Positions 6,189-11,177 of a stretch of DNA of 11,208 bases are shown here, one piece after another. The notes beneath the pieces are model-generated. The model was not told where the DNA came from. It searched no databases and saw only the letters and a list, made by a program, of their open reading frames with translations. This stretch comes from Baffinella frigidus. Its lineage: Eukaryota > Cryptophyceae > Cryptomonadales > Baffinellaceae. The stretch covers positions 250,336-261,543 of the forward strand of contig MU646859.1 in NCBI GenBank assembly GCA_026770585.1, read 5' to 3'. Every line of letters begins with the position of its first letter. The first letter of the stretch is position 1. The position numbers and the translations under genes were made by a program.

Positions 6189-6338
6189 CGTTTCTTGCCA
6201 TATCCGTAGGAACCCCCCTATGTCCCTACGGGTTGCCTACCGTAGGGTCATAGGTCTTATCGCTTAACGGTTATGCAGAAATCCCTTCGAAGTCCTGGCG
6301 TGGAGCTAGGAGGACCTGTTTCTCGGCGAGGCGCTTCG
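6168..6338. repeat. 23-bp direct repeat flanking an element I copy
   Basis: CTGTTTCTCGGC-AGGCGCTTCG occurs at 6168-6190 and 6316-6338 with a single substitution. The 125 bp between them is mostly element I. This could be an unusually long target duplication, or a duplicated exon end into which the element inserted. Confidence 0.7.
6199..6308 (+). mobile_element. element I, copy 4: lacks the left terminal repeat
   Basis: It runs from TATCCGTAGGAACCCCCC through CCCTACGGGTTGCCTACCG and GTCTTATCGCTTAACGGTTA to GAAATCCCTTCGAAGTCCTG and GCGTGG. The order is the same as in copy 1, without its left 70 bp. Confidence 0.75.
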
Positions 6339-6375
6339 CCTCCTCCTTGAGCTCCAGCGCGTACGCGGCTATTGC
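6316..6375 (-). CDS. candidate 20-codon internal exon, Ala/Glu/Lys/Leu-rich
   Basis: On the minus strand a stretch of exactly 60 nt is bounded by CCTGTGTGATCAG upstream and AAACAG|GTCC downstream, matching AG/GT splice borders, and is open in phase 0. It translates to AIAAYALELKEEAKR then LAEKQ, a charged helical or coiled-coil-like segment. The upstream sequence has a pyrimidine-leaning tract (CTTTTCACCCTC) and a branch-point-like CATAAC. Its acceptor region is tandemly duplicated upstream on the minus strand (see 6376-6739). The gene is not recognised. Neighbouring exons are not convincingly visible, so it may be a remnant. Confidence 0.4.
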
Positions 6376-6739
6376 CTGATCACACAGGTTATGAGGGTGA
6401 AAAGTTGACGGTTCTGATTCGAAAAGTCAACTGCTGTTGGTCCTGATTCGAAAAGTCAACTGCTGTCGCCGTACGCGGCTATCGCCTGGTCACACAGGTT
6501 ACGAGGGTGAAAAGTTGCTATTGTCACAGGTTATGAGGGTGAAAAGTTGACGGTTCTGATCCGAAAAGTCAACTGTTGCCTTACGCGGCTATCGCCTGAT
6601 GACACAGGTTATGAGGGTGAAAATCCTGATCGCATAGGTTATGAGGGTGATAAGTTGATTGCACAGGTTATGAGACAACCCTGTCTTGGCCTACGGTAGG
6701 AGGTCCTAGGCAATGCCGTAGGCCTAACGACCCCATTGC
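6376..6739 (-). repeat. 110-bp tandem repeats, each with an acceptor-like CAG and an exon start
   Basis: Plus-strand TACGCGGCTAT-GC followed by CTG-T-ACACAGGTTA-GAGGG recurs so that the acceptor/exon junction falls at 6375/6376, 6485/6486 and 6595/6596, exactly 110 bp apart. A fourth, weaker junction (ATTGC|CTGATAGCACAGG) is at 6739/6740 after a 144-bp interval that contains a fragment of element A. Inside the units, GGTTATGAGGGTGAAAAGTT and CGAAAAGTCAACTG are further duplicated. Confidence 0.8.
6684..6737 (+). mobile_element. element A, copy 4: right arm only
   Basis: TTGGCCTACGGTAGGAGGTC, then CTAGGCAATGCCGTAGGC and CTAACGACCCCATT, matches the right arm of A2. It sits inside the third 110-bp unit. 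Confidence 0.75.
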
Positions 6740-6773
6740 CTGATAGCACAGGTTATGAGGGCCACCACAGGTG

Positions 6774-6846
6774 AAAAGTTGACGGCTCTGGTACAAACCC
6801 CTCAACTTTTAAAAGTTGACGGCTCTGGTACAAACCCCTCAACTTT
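6774..6846 (+). repeat. two tandem 36-bp copies of a small foldback with TCTGGTACAAA
   Basis: Each copy runs AAAAGTTGACGG-CTCTGGTACAAA-CCCCTCAACTTT, so its ends (AAAGTTGA/TCAACTTT) are inverted. The copies are at 6774-6809 and 6811-6846. A diverged inverted copy lies near 10593-10637, and GTTGACGG-TTCTG occurs in the 110-bp units. Confidence 0.85.
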
Positions 6847-6962
6847 ACCATTCCTAGGCTGGGAGTGCAGCGTGGTGGCGCCTGTTGGATCATTATTCCA
6901 ATACATATCTCGTCCCCCCACGGTTCCTGCCACACGAGGTTGCCACACAAGTTCCACACGAG

Positions 6963-6963
<1 letters not shown>

Positions 6964-7006
<43 letters not shown>

Positions 7007-7060
7007 ACACACACACACACACACACTCTCCCTATCTGACACACACGCATACACACGCAC
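6964..7060 (+). repeat. (CT)n(CA)n compound microsatellite
   Basis: CT dinucleotides from about 6964 to 7005, then CA to about 7026, with further CACACA/CATACA to about 7060. Confidence 0.97.
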
Positions 7061-7090
7061 CAAACAAGTAAGACACGTCCTACAAACACA

Positions 7091-7286
7091 CACACCGCAC
7101 GAGAATGCTAGAGGGGCCTATTCAAAACCGATGTACCTTTAAAAGTGGGCATTTGTGTAACTTTCGTTGATAGGTCGCGGAACTCTGCGAAATTAGCACA
7201 GTCAGGAGGTTGGAATACCCTATTCTGGTACAAATATTTACAACCCCACATGTAAATAGGCCCCTCTAGCATTCTCGCGTGGTGTG
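7091..7286. mobile_element. element C: 196-bp MITE-like element with 32-bp terminal inverted repeats
   Basis: The left end at 7091-7122 (CACACCGCACGAGAATGCTA, GAGGGGCCTATT) and right end at 7255-7286 are inverted copies with two mismatches. The 132-bp interior is AT-leaning, non-coding and includes TTCTGGTACAAA at 7223. Only one copy is in the window. No transposase. Confidence 0.85.
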
Positions 7287-7320
7287 CTCAGATGGCATGG
7301 CACGAAAATAATGAAACATG

Positions 7321-7525
7321 GCATTAATCGACGTCGACGGTTCTGGTACAAAGACGTCAAATTTTCCCTAAGAGTCAATCAGGCGGCCTGCCACGCCAGA
7401 GCCCAGGAGGGGCTTGAATTCTTTAGAACCTCACAGGATAGGACTTTGACTTTTGAAAACCGCTGCCTTGAGGGGAAATTGACTTTTGGCAACCCCTTCC
7501 AAGAATCTGGCGTGGTAGGATTGGG
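7321..7525. repeat. short inverted repeats around a mixed-composition spacer
   Basis: CCTGCCACGCCAGA (7388-7401) pairs with TCTGGCGTGGTAGG (7507-7520), and TTTTCCC/GTCAA motifs flank them. The outer part (TCGACGGTTCTGGTACAAAG at 7332-7351) carries the recurring GGTACAAA motif. The inner CCACGCCAGATTC-TTGGAAGGGG reading on the minus strand resembles the terminal repeat of element I. Confidence 0.5.
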
Positions 7526-7558
7526 GGGGGTTGGGAAACTGGCAGCGGTTGTCCTCCC
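7526..7558 (+). repeat. GCGGTTGTCCTCCCA repeat, copy 1
   Basis: GGGTTGGGAAACTGGCAGCG, then GTTGTCCTCCCA, recurs at 7872-7908 as GGTTGGGGTGGTGGGCACCT, then GGGAGCGGTTGTCCTCCCA. The copies lie just outside elements I5 and B1. Confidence 0.7.
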
Positions 7559-7559
7559 A

Positions 7560-7667
7560 AGTCCCTACGGTAGACAACCCGTAGGGCCATAGGGGGGTTC
7601 CTACGGATAAGGTAACGAAAAAATGGCCCGATTTGGGCCGCATACCCCTTCGCAGTCCGCTGTGTGG
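7560..7667 (-). mobile_element. element I, copy 5: reverse orientation, left half
   Basis: On the minus strand it starts GCCACACAGCGGACTGCG, passes TCGGGCCATTTTTTCGTTAC and CTTATCCGTAGGAACC, and ends in the CCCTACGG/CCGTAGGG hairpin. This aligns with the left half of copy 1 (1960-2075). The right half is missing. The minus-strand open frame here is element sequence, not a gene. Confidence 0.75.
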
Positions 7668-7676
7668 CTACCAAAA

Positions 7677-7720
7677 CCCTAAACCCTAAACCCTAAACCC
7701 TAAACCCTAAACCCTAAACC
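7677..7720 (-). repeat. interstitial telomere-like array, six CCCTAAA units
   Basis: Six perfect CCCTAAA units (C-strand on plus), the cleanest telomere-type tract in the window and opposite in orientation to those at 146-548. It abuts the left end of foldback B1. Confidence 0.95.
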
Positions 7721-7864
7721 CAACCCTCACGGTTGGACCAAATCATCGATTTTAGACTTGAGAGTTACCTTTGCAGAGACCCCGAATCCGGGGTCTCTGC
7801 AAGGGTAAATCAAGGGTAAATCTAAAAGCTAAAATCGACGATTTGGTCCAATCGTGAGGGTTGG
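7720..7864. mobile_element. element B, copy 1: 145-bp foldback with a central palindrome
   Basis: The left end CCAACCCTCACGGTTGGACC, then AAATCATCGATTTTAG, is inverted at the right end (AAAATCGACGATTTGGTCC, then AATCGTGAGGGTTGG). The centre, 7771-7802, is a 14-bp perfect stem (TTGCAGAGACCCCG/CGGGGTCTCTGCAA) with an AATC loop. Copy 2 at 10756-10928 has the same architecture with a diverged sequence, so the two-hairpin design is conserved. Confidence 0.85.
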
Positions 7865-7871
7865 TGGTAGG

Positions 7872-7908
7872 GTTGGGGTGGTGGGCACCTGGGAGCGGTT
7901 GTCCTCCC
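7872..7908 (+). repeat. GCGGTTGTCCTCCCA repeat, copy 2
   Basis: Matches 7526-7558 (see that entry). Confidence 0.7.
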
Positions 7909-7972
7909 ACGCCTTGACGCCGAGCGGCAGCGTCAGCCGCCTCTGCGAACCAAGAGGATGCAGTCAGGAATC

Positions 7973-8350
7973 TCATCTCGAAACATACCAGAATCTGTCC
8001 TGATAAAAAGGCATAAGATGGCATCATTATATGCCTAAAACAGCATACACACCCTTATCTTCGGCGTCGGAAGCCTAAGATAGCGGGACTACCAAGCCTC
8101 ACAAAGGGACCAAATCGTCGATTTTGAATTGCAGTTTTTCCCGGGCAGCCAGGCGAATTCGCCTGTGGTGGAGCCATTTTCCAAAGAGGATGCGGTCAGG
8201 AATCTAATTTCGGAACACGACAGATTCTGTCCCGCTATCTTAGGCTTCCGACGCCGAAGATAAGGGTGTATGTGCTGTGTTATCTTACGCATACAATGAT
8301 GCTATCATACGCCTTTTTATGCGGACAGATTCTGGTATGTTCCGAGATGA
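7973..8350. mobile_element. element D: large inverted repeat with ~120-bp arms
   Basis: The left arm 7973-8089 and right arm 8229-8350 are inverted copies. The inner 48 bp (CTTATCTTCGGCGTCGGAAG, CCTAAGATAGCGGGAC) is essentially identical, while the outer part (CATACCAGAATCTGTCC, AAAAAGGC) is more diverged. The 139-bp centre contains a piece resembling element B (GGGACCAAATCGTCGATTTT at 8105-8124) and a direct repeat of the left edge: GAGGATGC-GTCAGGAATCT at 7954 recurs at 8187. Minus-strand readings GQ-L-C-E-RFLTASS occur at both, but the substitutions do not favour synonymous sites, so I do not call a gene. Confidence 0.8.
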
Positions 8351-8389
8351 ACTCCCTTGTCGAGAGCATCGGTGGGGATCCTAAACCCC

Positions 8390-8440
8390 TAGCCCTAAAC
8401 CCTACACCCTGCACCCAAACCCCTATACCCTACACTTGGA
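8390..8440 (+). repeat. CCCTAAA/CCCTACA telomere-like filler
   Basis: CCCTAAACCCTACACCCTGC and similar heptamer variants, C-strand on plus. Similar CCCTACACAT and CCCTACACCTTAAACCCC occur near 9018 and 9048. Confidence 0.75.
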
Positions 8441-8460
8441 ACAATAAACCCTACCACTAG

Positions 8461-8616
8461 CCCTGGGAGGTGGCTCAAATTGTACCATGATTTTTTTGCG
8501 GAAAGGGAGTGTGAAAACTCTCAAAACATGACTCTTGAACTCTCAAAACTTGTACCCATTCTCGGACTTTTTAGCCTTGAATCGTTTTTTGTCCGCGGGG
8601 TTGAACTCGACCCTCT
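8461..8616. other. unassigned spacer
   Basis: AT-leaning sequence with a short direct repeat, AACTCTCAAAAC (near 8515 and 8538). No gene signal. Confidence 0.5.
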
Positions 8617-8796
8617 CCACACGAGGCTACCTATGCGAACATAATACATGTCGATTGTAAAGGTGTGAGGTAATTTTCAGATGAAAAGCAGCGACTTTAC
8701 ACAAGTCGCGCCGCTCAGCGGCGCGACAAGTGACCATTTCCCCTACAAAACCCTAAAACTCCCTTTTATTCTGTTCGCATAGGTAGCCTCCTGTGG
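8617..8796. mobile_element. element E: 180-bp MITE-like element with 30-bp terminal inverted repeats
   Basis: The left end 8617-8646 (CCACACGAGGCTACCTATGC, GAACATAATA) and right end 8767-8796 are inverted copies with two mismatches. The interior is AT-rich apart from a perfect hairpin, GTCGCGCCGCT/AGCGGCGCGAC with a one-base loop, at 8705-8727. No coding capacity. Only one copy is in the window. Confidence 0.85.
8705..8727. repeat. perfect GC-rich 11-bp hairpin inside element E
   Basis: GTCGCGCCGCT, C, AGCGGCGCGAC. The flanking ACAA and AAGTGA add little pairing. This would be a very stable stem-loop. Confidence 0.9.
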
Positions 8797-9088
8797 CTGT
8801 CCGAAGGAAACGAAAAAGCTCCAGTCCTCTCCGCGCCATAATGATCGAGGGAAACCGACGCCTTATCCGCGCCAGATCTGGCGCGGTTGACTTAAGAATT
8901 CAAGGCATTTCCCTTGAAACATGTCAAAAGTGGATGTTTCGAGTGCCCTGGCGTGGCTTTTTCCTCCAAGCCACTCCAGGCCACTATTTTGAGCAACCTT
9001 CCAGGGCTGCTGGTACACCCTACACATTCAACTCCTGTGACCCAATACCCTACACCTTAAACCCCTCTTGTTCGCACCTTCCTAGGGA
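8797..9088. other. spacer with a 20-bp perfect palindrome and an unconvincing open frame
   Basis: CCGCGCCAGATCTGGCGCGG at 8867-8886 is a perfect palindrome. A plus-strand open frame from a GTG at 8793 reads through to 9104, but it begins inside the element E terminal repeat, lacks an ATG near its start and ends in CCCTACA-type filler. I do not call it a gene. TTCAAGG/CCTTGAA at 8899-8918 is another small stem. Confidence 0.5.
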
Positions 9089-9235
9089 AACGACCCAAAA
9101 TTAGGGTAGTTTGGCCTACGGATCTCCTATGACCAGGCCTACCGTAGGAGGTAGGTCTCCTAGGACCAGGTCCTAGGAGCCCCTCGGCCTATGGTAGGCG
9201 GCCAGTAGGCTAAACAACCCCAATTTCGGGTCGTT
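9089..9235. mobile_element. element A, diverged subfamily copy 5: 147-bp foldback
   Basis: The left end AACGACCCAAAATTAGGGTA, then GTTTGGCCTACGG, and the inverted right end (AACGACCCGAAATTGGGGTT on the reverse strand) match element A in end motif, overall length and the CTACCGTAGG hairpin motif, but not in much of the arm sequence. The arms contain extra CTCCTAGGACC duplications. It is probably an older or sister subfamily. Confidence 0.75.
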
Positions 9236-9238
9236 GAA

Positions 9239-9310
9239 CAAAATTCACCTGTGATATTTCGGGGGGGGCGAAATATTTACGTGCCCAACTTTACTCGGAC
9301 AGAGCTCTCC
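9239..9310 (+). repeat. element K, copy 3
   Basis: AAATTCACCTGTGATATTTC, then eight G, then ATTTACGTGCCCAAC and CAGAGCT. It matches copy 1 across about 65 bp. It begins only a few bases after element A5. Confidence 0.7.
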
Positions 9311-9329
9311 TGGTCGCACCTGCACGCGC

Positions 9330-9421
9330 TCGTCGAGGGCAGCGGTGGGCGCGAGGCCTGAGAGGTGCTTGCGGAAGCCGACGTTGAAGTGCGTCGTGTT
9401 CAGGCCCGCGTCCTGATTGAA
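9330..9421 (-). CDS. candidate exon or exon relic
   Basis: On the minus strand, GATTCAATCAG precedes and GTGCAG|GTGCGACC follows an open stretch that reads DAGLNTTHFNVGFRKHLSGL, then APTAALDERVQ. Both borders fit AG/GT splice sites. The opposite strand is also open here (GTG at 9365 to 9697), so the strand is ambiguous. I recognise no family. Confidence 0.27.
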
Positions 9422-9429
9422 TCAGCGGG

Positions 9430-9546
9430 AAAGGAGTTAGGGCTGAACAGCCTCGGCGACTGGACCACCGACGCCCCGATCCACGGAGACCTAGGCTTCT
9501 ACGATCAACATGCTGGCCCTCTCTCTAGCCTCCGAAGAAGCCTGCT
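9430..9546 (-). pseudogene. possible broken coding segment with in-frame stop
   Basis: Following an AG at CCTCAGCAG, the minus strand reads ASSEARERASMLIVEA, then a TAG, then VSVDRGVGGPVAEAVQ before another stop. A frame that stays protein-like on both sides of a single TAG suggests a decayed exon, but it could be chance in GC-rich DNA. It lies between the two neighbouring minus-strand candidate exons. Confidence 0.2.
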
Positions 9547-9798
9547 GAGGTTCTGCAGACCCAAATGGCAGGTTTCCCCACGGCACGAAGAACGCAGCAA
9601 GCTGTGTGACACCGCCAGCTTTGGTTCCCAGGTGGTGTGTCACCCCGGGTGTTGCACAAGGAGAAGGGAAGGGGACGAGGCGAGCGAGCGGGAGTGAGAG
9701 GGGGCGCTGTGCATTGCACGAACCATACATGTGGTGCCTATGTGAAGGGTGGCGGTGACGCAACAGCCGTAGTAGCATGTGAATAGAGGTGGTCGGTC

Positions 9799-9919
9799 AC
9801 CTGAGTGCCCTTCTCGACCCCATCGATTTTTATCGCGCCCACCTTCCCCTTGCCTTTGGCCTTCTTCATTGGGCACCGGGTTTCAGCGGCCCGTTCTTCT
9901 TGCCCGTTCTTCTTGCGAG
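9799..9919 (-). CDS. candidate basic (Lys-rich) exon or exon relic
   Basis: Minus-strand sequence from after GTGAGGCAG at 9919 to CACTCAG|GTGACC near 9799 is open and reads ASRKKNGQEERAAETRCPMK, then KAKGKGKVGAIKIDGVEKGT. A lysine-rich stretch followed by GAIKIDGVEKGT is more protein-like than random, and the downstream border fits a splice donor. No family is recognised. The duplicated AAGAAGAACGGGC (9890-9916 region) gives the KKN-type repeat. If real, it belongs to a gene running leftward, divergent from the CDS at 10062. Confidence 0.3.
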
Positions 9920-9959
9920 AAGCCTGCCTCACCCGGGGGAACCTCCGCCCCTACCCGCC

Positions 9960-10061
9960 CCTATTTAGATTTTAATTTTGTAAACATATTTATTTAATTT
10001 TCCCGTGTATTTTTTTGAAAGTTGACGGAGTTGACTTTTACCACAGCCACAAACTTCGAAA
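9960..10061 (+). promoter_or_regulatory. AT-rich region upstream of the putative plastid-targeted CDS
   Basis: About 50 bp of strongly AT-rich sequence (TTTAGATTTTAATTTTGTAA and TATTTATTTAATTTT) sits between GC-rich blocks, followed by GAAAGTTGACGGAGTTGACT, a motif also seen in the repeats near 6404 and 6779. The start context TTCGAAAATGCC has A at -3. This fits an upstream regulatory region or 5' UTR, but no specific promoter element can be named. Confidence 0.3.
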
Positions 10062-10535
10062 ATGCCGCCGGGATCAGCGGCATCTCTCCAATCCAACGAC
10101 CGTTTGGACGATGTTCAGATCTCAGGACCCGTGATCCGGAGACCCGCGCGAGTGGGCAGTAGTCTCAGCAAGGCGGCTGCGGTTTTGGTCCTTGCCGCGT
10201 TTTCTGCCCCACCCTGCGCTGCGGCCTCCGGTACGCACGTCGCCTTCGCCACAGCCGGTCCATCTGGGTCTTTGCGGAGAGGGGTGCTGGGCGCGCGGAC
10301 CCTGCCGGCTGCGTTGTGCGCCGGGCGGGCGTCTCGCACAGGAAAGACGCCCCTCTTCGCTTCGTCCTCGAAGCCAGGGGAAGCGACGGTGCGGCCTGGC
10401 GGCGCGACGGCGGCCGGAAGGGGGGGCAGGGTCCCTGCAGGGCTGACGCTGGCTCCGGCGCTGTGGGTGGAGGGAGGCAGGCTGTTCTGTGACGGGGACG
10501 TGCCCAAGCGCGGGGAGGTCCTCGCGGAGGTTTGA
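10062..10535 (+). CDS. putative plastid-targeted protein, N-terminal exon or short gene
   Basis: The 157-codon frame from ATG 10062 is GC-rich, unlike its AT-rich flanks. Residues 1-37 are a polar, basic leader. Residues 38-49 (AAAVLVLAAFSA) form a short hydrophobic core followed by small residues (PPCAAASG, 50-57), like a signal peptide cleavage region. Residues 58-105 are rich in Ala, Ser, Thr, Gly and Arg with almost no acidic residues (HVAFATAGPSGSLRRG..., RASRTGKTPLFASSS), like a transit peptide. This order is the established bipartite layout for import into complex plastids. The long polar leader before the hydrophobic core is atypical and may mean the real start is elsewhere. Residues 131-157 (APALWVEGGRLFCDGDVPKR, GEVLAEV) may begin the mature protein. 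GAG|GTCCTC and GAG|GTTTGA near the end are possible splice donors, so the stop at 10533-10535 may lie in an intron. The mature function is not recognised. Confidence 0.5.
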   Translation: MPPGSAASLQSNDRLDDVQISGPVIRRPARVGSSLSKAAAVLVLAAFSAPPCAAASGTHVAFATAGPSGSLRRGVLGARTLPAALCAGRASRTGKTPLFASSSKPGEATVRPGGATAAGRGGRVPAGLTLAPALWVEGGRLFCDGDVPKRGEVLAEV

Positions 10536-10592
10536 CCTGCCGACTCCTTGAGACTTCTAGCTCTGCCTCAGTCGGGTTGACCGACATTTCTC

Positions 10593-10637
10593 AAGTGGAA
10601 ATATGAGGGGTTCTTGGGTACGAATCCGTCGACTTTG
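10593..10637 (-). repeat. diverged inverted copy of the GTTGACGG-GGTAC-A-CCCCTC repeat
   Basis: The minus strand reads AAAGTCGACGGATTCGTACC, then CAAGAACCCCTCATATTT, which follows the 36-bp unit at 6774-6846 with substitutions. Confidence 0.55.
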
Positions 10638-10677
10638 GAGAAAAAAAGAGCCCGGGCTCGCCAGTTTGCAGAAAAAA

Positions 10678-10718
10678 TCAGACAGAGACAGAGCTGGGGG
10701 TCAGACTGAGACAGAGCT
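10678..10718 (+). repeat. two-copy 22-bp tandem repeat
   Basis: TCAGACAGAGACAGAGCT at about 10678-10695 and TCAGACTGAGACAGAGCT at about 10701-10718. The 400-bp minus-strand frame that runs through this region and element B2 (10568-10969) is not supported as a gene. Confidence 0.8.
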
Positions 10719-10755
10719 AGATAGGGTTTCTGGTAAATGATCAGTAAACAGCAGC

Positions 10756-10928
10756 CACCAACCCTCACGGAAGGACCAAATGGTCGGTTTTCAGACCGCA
10801 ATTTCACCTTGCAGACACCCCAGATCTGGGGTGTTTGCAACTTAAGAAGTCCCACTCTGGGTTGAAAATCAACTTTTGGGAACACGTCGAAATCAATCGA
10901 TTTGGTCCTTTCGTGAGGGTTTTGGTGG
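10756..10928. mobile_element. element B, copy 2: ~173-bp foldback with a central palindrome
   Basis: The left end CCACCAACCCTCACGGAAGG, then ACCAAATGG, is inverted at the right end (GATTTGGTCCTTTCGTGAGG, then GTTTTGGTGG). The centre, 10809-10840, is a near-perfect palindrome (TTGCAGACACCCCAGA/TCTGGGGTGTTTGCAA). It shares the outer-repeat plus central-palindrome design with B1 at 7720-7864, though the interior sequence differs. Confidence 0.82.
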
Positions 10929-10958
10929 AGGCGCCGCGTGTGAATGACAGGGAGCAAA

Positions 10959-11102
10959 TTAATCTCCATACAAGTATTAATTAATTTCTTTTGGGCAACG
11001 AAAATGACTACACGGTTTGCTCATAAAAGTAGTAGTAAAGCATTTGTGTAGTAAATTTCGTTCCGCCAAAAGCAATTAATTAATACTTGTATGGAGATTA
11101 AA
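10959..11102. mobile_element. element F: 144-bp foldback bounded by TTAA
   Basis: The left arm TTAATCTCCATACAAGTATT, then AATTAATTTCTTTTGG, is inverted at the right end (CAATTAATTAATACTTGTAT, then GGAGATTAA). Pairing continues inward through AACGAAA and ACTACAC motifs to a loop of about 20 bp (near 11021-11040). Both ends are TTAA, the target of piggyBac-type elements, but the palindromic ends make the exact boundary ambiguous. No coding capacity. Confidence 0.82.
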
Positions 11103-11111
11103 ATAATGTTG

Positions 11112-11166
11112 TGGCGTCTAGTCGCGGTCTTCGCGCAAACATCGAGTGGAGCAAGGTGCTGGTCGA
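11112..11166 (+). other. short coding-like segment near the right edge
   Basis: The plus strand after TCTAG reads SRGLRANIEWSKVLVEARNP before a TGA, and AGCAAG|GTGCTG inside it resembles a splice donor. It could be a downstream exon of the gene starting at 10062, but the reading phase does not obviously match and the evidence is weak. Confidence 0.2.
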
Positions 11167-11177
11167 GGCGAGAAACC

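Noticed and set aside
7969-8350. Gene encoding the GQ-L-C-E-RFLTASS peptide seen in repeated minus-strand frames
   Set aside because: Differences between the copies fall at all codon positions and the frames end within repeat sequence; better explained by element D duplication.
8793-9104. 103-codon plus-strand frame
   Set aside because: Starts at a GTG inside the element E terminal repeat and ends in CCCTACA-type filler; no recognisable domain.
10568-10969. 133-codon minus-strand frame
   Set aside because: Covers the 22-bp tandem repeat and nearly all of element B2; composition is not protein-like and it overlaps hairpin sequence.
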